This document shows positions 54,518-64,000 of a DNA stretch of 64,000 bases, piece by piece. This DNA comes from Microbotryomycetes sp. JL201 (taxonomy: Eukaryota > Basidiomycota > Microbotryomycetes), in NCBI GenBank assembly GCA_033819885.1, contig JAQYUZ010000031.1, forward strand, positions 124,001-188,000, in the 5' to 3' direction. Positions within the stretch are counted from its first letter, which is position 1. Every line of letters begins with the position of its first letter. The translations under genes and the position numbers were made by a program. The notes under the pieces were generated by a model. It saw nothing but the letters and a program-made list of their open reading frames with translations, was not told the origin of the DNA and did no database searches.

Positions 54518-55694
54518 TCATACCGGCATTTCAACAGCGATGAATTCTTCCCAAGCTTCGCTGCTCGTGTGCCTGTCTTTACTCGGTAGCAAGGGTTGAA
54601 CGGCCAGCATTGACATGCAAGCTTGTATCGTTTCTGACGAAGGACGTTGACCTGGTAAACGGTTTCGAGCGATCGTCATCGATGTCGAGTCGATGATTGC
54701 TTCGAGAGACTGTGGTTTGCTTAGACCTTCTTCGCCAGAAGTCGGCGCATGTGTTGACTGATCTACTGGCGGGTTGTTTGCTGGTAACGGCGGGAAAGTG
54801 AGGAGCGTGTCGAGCAGTGATTCCGTCAAGACGAGCGCGTCTTTGTACGGCATAGTGAGGGCCTGCAAGCCATCAGCTGTTGAAGAATACGAATAAAGTC
54901 AGCCAAGTCTTGTGAAAGGCTGTTGCGTGCGAGTAGACTTGCAAAATTTGCTCAATGGCCACGTGGCCCAAAGCGGTTCTCTGAATGCAAAGACGTGGCC
55001 TTTGAGTTTGCTTGCTTCGATGACGAGCTGTTCCGCCTTGTCACAAACGTTCGACATTGCTTGAACGCACGTGTACTGGCGTATGCGCGTTCCGAGGGAA
55101 ATCAGGAACTTCGATTAGCCTCTGACGTGAGCGGATGAGTGTTTGAGCGGACTGACAAGCGAGTCGAGAACGACATCGATGGCGGCGACGTGGTCTTGCA
55201 GGCGTTTGCTCTGAGCGAGGATATAGCCTGGCCTGGCGATGTGCAGTCTTTGCTTGTCTTGGCCGAGAGAGGCCTGAGCGTTCTGGCTGTCTATGTGCTT
55301 CAGGGCGGTTCTGAAGGGTGTGTGGCCGCTGTCGTCAGCTTGAGCGCAGACTAATGCACGTGACTGACTCTAACTCTTGCCACAGCTCGACTGTCGCTCT
55401 TGTCCTCGCGATCAACCCGCGCACGCTCAGTTCGGCAAACTCGCGCCTCAATCGGCGGTGTTCGACAATGAGCCCCCTCGTTCGCTTGTGAAAAGAAGTT
55501 TCAGATTGAGTGGGCGTCGGTCCCCTGTCGATTGCGGGCGTGTTCGTCGCAGATGCAGGCTGTTTGCTCGGCCGTGTCGGCGTTGACGGCGAGGACGCAT
55601 CTGCATCACTGCCGCTGTGGCGTGCATTCCCCTCGAGCTGTGTAGCGGCTTGCTTTCGAGGCGTGCCCCGCCGCGACATGGTGGTGACGTGCAA
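54518..55694 (-). CDS. Unknown protein, helical, multi-exon
   Basis: I do not recognise this gene. The first exon (55694 or ATG 55679, to about 55362) encodes a basic, Ser/Thr/Pro-rich start and then a charged helix (LIVEHRRLRREFAELSVR). A GTTAGA donor and a CAG acceptor near 55329 join it in frame to GHTPFRTALKHIDSQNAQAS and AAIDVVLDSLVSPLKHSSAH. A middle exon between 54930 and 55080 is likely but its frame is ambiguous. The last exon reads PYKDALVLTESLLDTLLTFP and ends SSEAWEEFIAVEMPV. Long amphipathic helices suggest a coiled-coil or adaptor protein. It is convergent with STT4, only 130 bases apart. Confidence 0.5.
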
Positions 55695-55949
55695 CAGACA
55701 AGAGGCGAGGCAAAAGTGAGGCCCGAGCGTTCTTGAATTTGGAAGGATTTCACATAAAGAGGTGACGTGGACACATCAGCTAGTAGATACGGATGTAGGA
55801 AAAATATGGCACACGGCGGTGGTGGCTTTGACTGTTTGCAAAGGATTTCAACAGGTCCAAAAGGTCAGCTCGCCCCCACATCGCTGCCTGTGCCTTGTAA
55901 CGCGCCAGCGGAGCGCTTGCTCGCTCACACGCACGCGCACGTCGACAAG

Positions 55950-58900
55950 ATGAACTTCGGCAGCTGGAAGTCGATCAGCCAGACGATCGGCTCGAGCCTG
56001 TCCGAGCTGGAACAGACAATCGCCAACGCGGCACAGACGACGTTGAGCCCGCCGCGTCAGCTTCCGGCCCGGATAGAAGGGCAGCCAGCAGAAATGAGAG
56101 CGTCTCAATCGCCAACTCGAGCGCCAGCTCGTGCGACGAGTCCGCCCGTGTCGCCCGTGCAAGAGCAGCCGACGCACGAGCTCGCCTCGGCCTCGTCCGT
56201 CGCAGAGTCATTCAGGGAGAGGCTCCGCAGGCAACGAGAACAAGCAAAATCCCCGCCTGGTGCAGCAACCGCAGCGGCTAGGCCGACAGCGGCTACAAGG
56301 GACAGCTCGGATGCTGCTAGGCCGTCTACTGACAGCACACGCTCAAACCACACGACATCCCCGTCTTCATTGCCTCAGTCTACAGCAACAGCAATCGAAC
56401 AGCAGCAACGCATTGCGCGGCCGGAACTAGCGCGTGAGCATTGACTTGTGTCGGTGCTGCTTGCTCGGCAGACCCTGACTTGACTCCTGCCTACGCACAG
56501 CGACAGCGTCATCGCAATCTTCCAAACCAGGTCCTCCAAAAGCTCTGCCAAGCGATGATCTGGCTCAAACATTTGATCTGAGCGATCAAAAGCCAGTTGC
56601 CACGAGCGCGTCACAGACTGCCACGGTCGACTTGCTTGGACTCGACGTCGACAACGCGACGCAATCGTCCGCAAAGACTGTCAACATAGCTTCTGCCGCC
56701 GTGTCGCAGCTCGAGACTACCAATCTGATCGATGTCGATGAAGCTCCTGCGCCACCCGCACCGGCGGCTCCACCCGAGTCTAAATCCGAAATTGGCTCGA
56801 GAACGAGCTTCAGCAACACGGCGGTTTTCGCCAATGCTCAAAACAACCTCGACAACGACGATGATGCTGCCGACGACGATGCTTGGTTTGCCTCCGGAGA
56901 TGCTGGAGACGAGGCCGAAACAGAACATGGTCAAGAACCAGCTTCTATAGACCCCATTGCTGATGAAGCACTCGTGCCTGTCGCTGCGGTCAATGAAGGA
57001 GAGCGAAACGTAGCAGAGACGCTGATACAAGATCCTCTTGAAGACGCGTCAACGCATCCTGCAGCCGTGGACAGTGTGACAGTGGCCGAAACTTCTGCCA
57101 ACAGTCGTACTTTTCTCGATCCGGTCACAGACGAAGCACTTGCGCCGACAGCTGATGACAACCTCAGCGTGGCGACAGACCAGGTGCAAGGCGGACCGAG
57201 CTCCCTGAATTCAGATATTCCGATTCAGATCTCCACCACAGAGTCAAAGCTTGATCCGATATCTGACGAGGCGCTTGCCCCGACCGGTAACGACAATGCG
57301 CTGGCCAAGGACATCAGGGATAAAGCAGTCGATCTGAGCAGCGAGGCATCAAAAGACGCGATAGTGCCTGTCTCTGCCGGCCATGCTCGTCTTGCCGCCG
57401 AAGAGGGCGATCAATTTGCTCCTCATGGTGACACGGTCCTGGTCGGCGAACGAGATCGAGACAGCCAAAGTCCTGCTCCACTCTCAGTACAGCAGATATC
57501 GGTCGATCCTGTGGCTGAAGAGGCGCTGGCGCCTCCGGAAACGGGTTCAGATGAAGCTTCCCCTGTTTCGCTTCCCACCATTGTGGAACCTGCGACGACA
57601 TCAGCTCAGGAAATTGGACTCGCTGCGGCGGGTATTGACCCAGTTGCGAATGATGCAATGGCGCCGACGCAGGGCGACGGTGTGTCATCTGCGGTCAATT
57701 TGCAAGATTCGACCACAGCGAGTGAAGAGCAAGCACGAGCGTCTGAATCGGCCAGTGAGGTCGCACCTTTGATCGACCCAGTCGCGGACGAGGCGTTGGC
57801 GCCTCTCAAGGCTGATGTCGATCGTGACGAGCCTCTCGTGCTTGCAAGCAGCAATCATACTACCCCAACGGCCTCAACACAAGTCACAACTCGATCTGAA
57901 AGTTTGGCGGACGGCGTCGACTCTGTCAAAGACGAGGCATTGGTATCGGCCACCGTCGAAGCCGAGCCCATTCTTAAACCAGACCTGGACGCAGTGGAGC
58001 CAACTGTTGATCCAGTTTTGGATGAGGCTATGGTACCCTCTGCTGCTCAGATTACCGAATCTCTTCCTGGCACGACGACGGAGTGGACCGTCGACCAGCC
58101 AGAAGGTTCAGCAATAAAGACGACCGCGGTCGACGAGGAGACGCAAGCAACTGCGAATCTGCTCGATCCTGTCACGGACGACGCAGTCGGATCTGCCTTG
58201 GACGCCAACAAGGACGTTAGTACCGACTCAAAGCATGTAGATGCTATCAACAACACGGCCGCCGTGCTCGCTCCAATCGCGGATGAAGCGTTGGCGCCGA
58301 CAAAGCAAGCGAATGGTCTCATCGAGCAACACGATGACCTGACCGCATTTACTGTCAAAGTTGAGCGGGCTGCCTTGAGCTCTTTGCCGACGACGAGCGA
58401 TGACACAGACGAGGTCCAACCCGTTGATCCGGTCGCCGAAGATGCTATCGTTCCTAACGTTGGATCGACGTCAGTCGCAACAGAGACCATCATGAACGTT
58501 GAACCAGCTCTGCCGGCAATTCCATCGTCTACTTCGCCATCAAAGACAGATCCGAAAGACTCGCCGGGAACGCCGTCCAAGCGTGATTTACGTTACCAAG
58601 GTCAGTTCAATGTCGATTATACACGCTGAAGACGAACTCACGTGACATGATCTTCAGAAATGTCATCGGCTTACAAACGTCTACAAGCGCTCAAAACGAC
58701 TCTGGATGGCATCGTTTCGACCGTCTTGCCCCTGAACGGTGTCTCGGACACTGAAGCTTTTGAATCTGAACTGAAAAATATGAAGACGAAAGCAGAGGTG
58801 CGCCATGTTTCATCTTTCATTCGTGCACTCGGCGTGACGTGCTGATGATTGTTGCTCCGGCTCTGGCAATCAGCTGGCTGTCGATGAAGTCACACGGTTA

Positions 58901-60993
58901 AGCGTTCAATTACAAGGTGGGTATGCACTGGCGGTTCTGGACGTTTTCAGACCTCATCTGACACTTTCTGGCGTAGCTACCAAGAAGGAGGCGGACGATG
59001 CCAAAGCGGCTTCTGCGGCTTCTGCGGCGGCGAAAGCGGCAGCTGCTGGCGATGATACCAAGTCTGCCGAACTCGAATCGAAAGAGGGACGCATAAAGCA
59101 GCTGGAGCGACAAGTCGCTGAAAAGGACCAAGAGCTGTCACAGGCGAGGCGAGACCTCGACGAGGCAAAGAGAGTCTCTGTTGCAGACCCATCGACGAAA
59201 CCAAGTGACACGACAGACGGCTCTGCCGACGAGAAGCAAGCGGCGTTCGAGTCGCGCCTGAAAGCAAAAGACGACGAGATGGACAAGCTTCGGATCACGG
59301 CGAAAGAAGAGGAAGAAAAGCGTGTCAAGGCGTTGTCGCTCTTGCGAGCACTACGTCAAAAACTTGTCAAGAGTGAAAAGGATCGTGAAGACTTGCAGGC
59401 TGAACGTGACAAGCTCAAGACGAGCGACTCTACTCAACAAGAGCTGGTCAAGGCTGAACGGGTCAGGTTTGAGCAGGAGATGCAGAGCATGCGCGCTGCG
59501 CAAGAGATGCAGATTCAAAAGTTGAGGCAAAGCTTTGAGCGAGAAACGACGTCACTCAAGGCTCAGCACGACAAGGATTTGGCGCAACGCAAAGGCCAGG
59601 CCGAGTTGGATGTGATTACGCTCAAGGCTGCGAATGCGAGAGAGCTCAAGGACAAGGACCAGCGAATCCAAGAACTGGAACAGACTGTGAGGCAAGTCGA
59701 ACGCGCCCGAGACGACGTGTTTGAGCAACTTCAAGTGCGCACGGCCGAAGTCGAGTCGGCTCGCGAACGCCAAGAGGCGCTCGAGACGCAGTGCAAGGAG
59801 CTAGAGTACGACCTCGGGGACGCACGAGACAAGTTGACGACCTTGCGCAACGAAGTCGAAGAATTGCGCAAAGCTCAACGGGACGTGTCGAACGAGGACA
59901 AGAATGCAAGAAAACTACTGGCCGAAGCCGAGGCGAGACACGATGCCAAGGTACGGGATTTGGAAGCTCGTGCACGACAGCTTGACAAGGACAGACAAGA
60001 CGTAGAGGACGAGATGAGTCGAAATTTGCAAGAGCGATTAAAGGAAGTCGAAAGGATGAGGTCGCAGCTCGCTCAAAAGGATGTCGAGTACGCAGAGAGC
60101 GTTCATTCAATGAGACTGAGAGAGGAGCGGATTGAACAGGCCGAGAAGGAAAAGGCAGAGTTGCTGTCCAAGCTCAAAAACGCCGAGAGCATGCTCAAAG
60201 AAGTCAAGACGGACTCTGAAAAGTCTGCGCGCGCAGAGGTGAGTGGCCCGAACAGGTCGAGCCTGCATCGACAAGTATGTGTGGGGTATGAACATTTTGC
60301 ATGTGCGATGCAGGCTGCTGTTCGGGAAGAATTGAGCGACAAGTTGCAACGCGCGACCGAACTCGAGGCGCGCCTGGAAGAGGTTCAGTCGCGCGAGTCG
60401 GCTCTGAGGTCGACCAACAAGGTGAGTTTGACCGAGCTTGCTGCCTCGAACCGGATTTGATTGCGGAGAATTTTTTTTTTTGCCAGTCGCTGCGAGAAGA
60501 GCTACGCAAGCTGCAGAGTGGCGTCTTGTCGTCTGAAAAGCAGCGCAATCCTGGCGTCGGATACTTTTCTTCGTTCAATCAGTCCTCGAGCAACTTGCGC
60601 ACGCCGGCGCCTGCCACTGCTTCGGACGCCGTCACGCCCACGTCGAGCTCGCCGGCCAGTGCTGCAGCAGGGTCCGCAGCTCTGACGACTTCTGCTGGTG
60701 CTGCTTCGAGTCGTTCATCAATCGGCGGACTCGGACCTGCTCGTGCATCGATCGATGACGAGGCTGTCAATTTCGAATACTTGCGCAATGTGGTGCTGCA
60801 GTTTCTGGAGCGGCCAGAGATGCGGGTGAGTGGTGCCAGACTTGGAAAAGAGAGTGAGACAAAAATGATCAAGAAATGGCTGACTTTGACGGTTTGGATG
60901 CAGCCACAGCTTGTCAGTGTGCTAGGAGTGATTCTGCAGTTTACGCCGGCCGAGTCGCGGCGACTGATAGCCAAAGCGGGTGTCAAAGTGTGA
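55950..60993 (+). CDS. GRIP-domain golgin with N-terminal acidic repeats
   Basis: Golgi tether, related to yeast Imh1 and animal GRIP golgins, recruited by Arl1-GTP. Eight exons fit: 55950-56433, 56501-58600, 58658-58797, 58874-58916, 58977-60238, 60314-60421, 60487-60825 and 60904-60993, giving 1521 residues. The N-terminus (NFGSWKSISQTIGSSLSELE) is a Ser/Thr/Gly-rich amphipathic helix of the curvature-sensing type. Residues 60-300 are disordered. Residues about 312-813 hold about eleven degenerate DPxxDEALxP repeats. A long coiled coil (about 860-1380) follows, with typical heptads (RALRQKLVKSEKDREDLQAE). The GRIP domain (about 1474-1521) reads EYLRNVVLQFLERPEMR, then PQLVSVLGVILQFTPAESRR. 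The GRIP identity is firm. The acidic repeat block is not something I know from other golgins. Confidence 0.9.
56950..58455 (+). repeat. About eleven degenerate DPxxDEALxP coding repeats
   Basis: Within the golgin gene a ten-residue core recurs roughly every 30-55 codons: DPIADEALVP, DPVTDEALAP, DPISDEALAP, DPVAEEALAP, DPVANDAMAP, DPVADEALAP, DSVKDEALVS, DPVLDEAMVP, DPVTDDAVGS, APIADEALAP and DPVAEDAIVP. Spacers are acidic, Ser/Thr-rich and unrelated in sequence. The core is conserved while spacers drift, as expected for a short linear binding motif. Confidence 0.85.
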
Positions 60994-61164
60994 GGTAATT
61001 TTTCTTTATGGCATTGTACGGGACTGTGAGCTGTTTTGAATGTTGTAATCGTTTGCTTTTGATTGTAGTGGCTTCCGATTGGCCCGTGCGGGTTGGCCAG
61101 TCACACCCATGTCCGCATTACGTCAGTCGTTGCCCGGGCAAGACGAACAACAGCGAGAGCTGAC

Positions 61165-62689
61165 ATGGCAGTGTGTCTGCTGACAGTGTCGAGGACCGCG
61201 CAGCGTGCGCCTGTCGCAGTGCAGGTCAGTCGCAAACCCCGAGCGAGCGCGGGCGGGCGTGTCACGACGGCCAGGGGCGGCCCATCGCTGCCGTGCAGCT
61301 ACATGTGCTGACATTAGGTCAATCGTTTTGGTCGAGCAGACCCGGCACGTAAGCAACCAGGTCGTGCCGGCCGTGACCACTGGCGGCCGCGTGTTTGTGC
61401 AGAAAGGCCCGGGCGGCAGGTACGCGTTCGCACGCATTCGCGCTCATCAGGCTCTGTCTAGACTGACACTGTGCCTCTTGCCAGGCACTCGGCGACGGGC
61501 CGCGTGGCGACCGTGTTTGGCGCGACGGGTTTCCTCGGCAGGTACCTCGTCTCAAAGCTCGCAAAGCAGGGCACACAGGTCGTCGTTCCTTACAGAGACC
61601 AAGATGAAGCGTCAGTCGTCTCCTCCATGCTCGTGCTCGACCCGTCTGCTGCCTTTGTCGCGCAAGCGCTGACCTGACTCTACGTTTCAGTCGCCACCTC
61701 AAAGTCTGCGGCGACCTCGGACAGGTCGTGCCCATGGTGAGAACTGCTCTTTGTGCAAGCCTCGCTGCTCGCTCGCTCGCTCGCTCACCTTCGCGCGGTG
61801 CAGGAGTGGGATTTGAACAATGACACCCAGATCGAGGAATGTCTCCGTCATTCAGACACGGTCTACAACCTCGTCGGCAGAGATTACACCACAAAGTGAG
61901 CAAGACTTGAACTCACGAAAACTGCCGCGATCGTGCTCAAAGCAGTCGTTGTTTGTTGCTTCCAGAAACTTTGATTACAACGACGTTCACGTGACGGGCG
62001 CACGCCGCATTGCCCGCATCGCCAACCTCGCCGGAGTCGATCGCCTGATTCATGTTTCACACTTGAATGCAAACCCCAACTCGGCCTCAAAGGTCTACCG
62101 TGCGAAATTCGAGGGCGAACAGGCCGTGCAACAGGCTTTCCCTGACGCGACCATTGTCCGACCGGGATGGATGTACGGTCACGAAGACAGGTTGCTCAAC
62201 ACGTTGGCCGTCAGTCCGTCCGTATACCGTGTCAACCACGGAAAGACTGTCATTAGCCCGGTGCACGTCTTGAATGTCGCCGAAGCGCTCAGCATCATGA
62301 TGAACGCGCCTTCGACCGCAAACTCGACTTTTGCGCTCAAGGGACCAAAGGCGTACACGTTTGAACAACTATTGCAACTGACAGAATCGTTGACGCTCAA
62401 GAAGCTCGATGGACCCAACTTTCCAAAGCCATTGTTGATGGCCATGGCTCGTGTTTGGGACTTGATCTGGTGGCCGACATTGTCGCCTGACGAGGTGACG
62501 AGGAGGTACATTAACGATGCAGAGATTGAGCAGGGTCTCAAGACGTTTGCAGACCTCGAAATGGAGGCAGACGACCTCGAAGTACACGCCATCACCTATT
62601 TGCGGCGATACAGGAGTTCGGCCTACTTTGATATTCCTACAGACAAGGCCCCAACACCAAAACTGAGACGTTATCACGTCGTAGACTAA
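61165..62689 (+). CDS. Complex I 40-kDa subunit, NDUFA9-type
   Basis: Accessory subunit of mitochondrial NADH:ubiquinone oxidoreductase, an atypical short-chain dehydrogenase that binds NADPH and sits near the quinone site. Six exons fit: 61165-61224, 61340-61419, 61485-61610, 61691-61736, 61804-61895 and 61966-62689, giving 375 residues. The N-terminus ([15 protein letters not shown] and following Arg/Ser residues) looks like a mitochondrial presequence. [20 protein letters not shown] is the usual lead-in. The Rossmann motif is [17 protein letters not shown], then [40 protein letters not shown], and [15 protein letters not shown]. The lone YxxxK-type site is degenerate, as normal for this subunit. 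Length and order match fungal homologues such as Neurospora NUO-40. Confidence 0.94.
61767..61786. repeat. (GCTC)n microsatellite
   Basis: Five tandem copies of gctc lie inside intron 4 of the NDUFA9-type gene. Confidence 0.85.
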
Positions 62690-62753
62690 GACACTGGCTC
62701 TGGTTCGGGTAGGCCCGTTAGCCGCGCCACGGCCCGACGCTGCCGAGCAGGAT

Positions 62754-62810
62754 GTTTTTTTTTTTTTCGATCTGGGTTCTTTTGTCTCTCTGTCTCTCTC
62801 TCTCTCTCTC
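62754..62810. repeat. T-run and (CT)n microsatellite
   Basis: A T homopolymer (about 62754-62767) and, from 62785, a CT dinucleotide run broken by one G. They sit between the two convergent genes at the right end, so they are 3' flank rather than promoter. Confidence 0.85.
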
Positions 62811-62930
62811 GACAGTACGAGCAGATTATGCTTGCCAATGTAGATCATTCCAAACCCCAATGTCTATCCGCAAGCAGAGCGATTGAATTACAACACGAGA
62901 GCGCGAGTCAAGCTTGGGTAAAGAGCAGGT

Positions 62931-63932
62931 TCAATCTCTGTCAGTGTAGTCGCCGTCGACATCCTCAAGATCTTGATTGGACACTCCGACCCCGGGTGGC
63001 AAGTACGGTTCAACGACTTGACCTGTGCCGAGGAGTCTACCTCCACCGACGACGTCATTGTACCGCGGTGGTAAAGGTGAAGGAGCCTCAAGATTGTTTC
63101 GACTGTCACTTTCCGTCAAATCGTGATGAGAAGCCGCTTGTTGATCTTCTTCTTGCTTTGCTTTTGCGGCTCTGGCTTGGCGCACAATCTTGTCTGTTTA
63201 GTCAAAGAAAAAGGAATGACGGGGAGAGCGACAAGAACAGAATGCGTCAGCCTGTGTCTGAAATGTCTCGCTCTTTGTCCCCGATTGAGAAAACGACGGC
63301 GTGGCCCACCTCTTTCGTCTTTTTCCTTTTTCAACCTACGATCCTCTTCGAACCCGAGTAAAGCTTTTTGCTTTCTTGCTTTTTCAACCTCTGCCTCACT
63401 CGTCCTGTTTCTTTCCAACCTTTCTGCAGCTTCTTTCGCCCTTTTCAAAACGATTCTTAAAACGTACAAAGACACGCGCAAGGAAAACAATGTCGTCTGC
63501 GAGGGGGAAGATGGAAAGATTAGAAATTGTTCCATCTCGATCGTCGTCGTACGAAAGCCAGCTTGGACTGGATTGTTTTTGGGCATTGGGTTTGACAGTG
63601 TTCGACCGCGACATGGGGTCAGACAAGAGTTTAGATACACGAGAAAAAGGAAGATGCTTGCCTAGGTAATCTACGCAACCTTTAACGTTGACAATGTTTG
63701 ATTTGACTTGAGAATTTGACATGCGCAATTGTCTGTACTTGCCGCTCGCTGCAGGATTTGGAGGATGGAGAATGTTGCTGTTGTGATGTTTGTGCGTGGG
63801 ATGGGCCAATGGAGAGAGACTGGTCAATCGACGGTTTTTTTGCCACATCAGAGTTTCGCGAAATTACCTGATGATGGTCACGAGCATGTCGAGCGTCTTT
63901 ACAGCTTGAGGTTTGCTGACGTTTGGCAGAAT
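62931..63932 (-). CDS. PUB-domain protein, 5' end outside the window
   Basis: Minus-strand gene running past the right edge. The visible exon 63868-63932 (ILPNVSKPQAVKTLDMLV) joins to an exon starting at 63777 (NILHPPNPAASGKYRQLRMS and NSQVKSNIVNVKGCVDYLG). Together these form a PUB/PUG domain, the p97/Cdc48-binding module of PNGase and UBX-type cofactors. Further exons encode a charged helix (KRAKEAAERLERNRTSEAEV and LLGFEEDRRLKKEKDERGG) and an acidic C-terminus (VVGGGRLLGTGQVVEPYLPP, ending in DGDYTDRD). The intron boundaries between 63240 and 63680 could not be fixed. The exon at 63932 begins after a splice acceptor, so the first exon lies beyond the window. A Cdc48 cofactor role is inferred from the domain only. 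Confidence 0.65.
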
Positions 63933-64000
63933 CTGTGTCACCGCAACCGAAACGTTTCGCTAGTTAGATGAGTGATGCAAAAAAAAACACAGGTGTGCAG

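Overview
The window is a gene-dense stretch of fungal nuclear DNA, most likely from a basidiomycete. Genes are split by many short introns, mostly 45-110 nt. Where a conserved family fixes the protein sequence, the exons add up to an intact frame. CalB-type lipases, a secreted protein resembling DUF7729, a family-78-like six-hairpin glycosidase and an ERG2-type sterol isomerase all fit Basidiomycota. The exact lineage (Ustilaginomycotina or Pucciniomycotina) cannot be fixed from the sequence alone. There is no prophage, CRISPR array, rRNA or recognisable tRNA.

Layout. 0.2-10.9 kb, all minus strand: GTR1 (Rag GTPase, TORC1 signalling), RSP5 (C2-WW-HECT ubiquitin ligase) and a large ankyrin/RCC1/BTB protein of the IBTK type. 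11.5-22.1 kb, mostly secretory: a six-hairpin glycosidase, ERG2 (C-8 sterol isomerase), two tandem CalB-like lipases and a GPI-type cysteine-rich surface protein. 22.5-32.8 kb: a DEAH RNA helicase with dsRNA-binding modules, 6-phosphogluconate dehydrogenase (GND1) and an MFS transporter. 32.8-35.6 kb: an odd gene-poor interval with a CCCH finger ORF, an intein-like LAGLIDADG endonuclease relic and a roughly 300-bp imperfect palindrome. 35.6-43.5 kb: PRP8, the spliceosome core protein. 44.1-54.4 kb: a GT92-like glycosyltransferase and STT4 (phosphatidylinositol 4-kinase). 54.5-64 kb: an unknown helical protein, a GRIP-domain golgin with a novel repeat, a complex I NDUFA9-type subunit and a PUB-domain protein running off the right edge.

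Most genes are housekeeping and show no operon-like logic. TORC1 (GTR1), PtdIns4P (STT4), Golgi tethering (GRIP golgin) and ubiquitin trafficking (RSP5, PUB protein) all touch membrane traffic, but their adjacency is probably chance. The secreted block at 11.5-22.1 kb is the one plausible functional neighbourhood: a polysaccharide or glycoside hydrolase, two lipases and a surface protein.

Most unusual points: recurrent GC-AG introns inferred from conserved reading frames; runs of micro-exons of 12-29 nt; the intein-like endonuclease relic with a palindrome beside PRP8 (itself intein-free); and a golgin with about eleven degenerate D-P-x-x-D-E-A-L-x-P repeats. Exon coordinates were worked out by hand. 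Where a full exon list is given, the exon lengths sum to a multiple of three.
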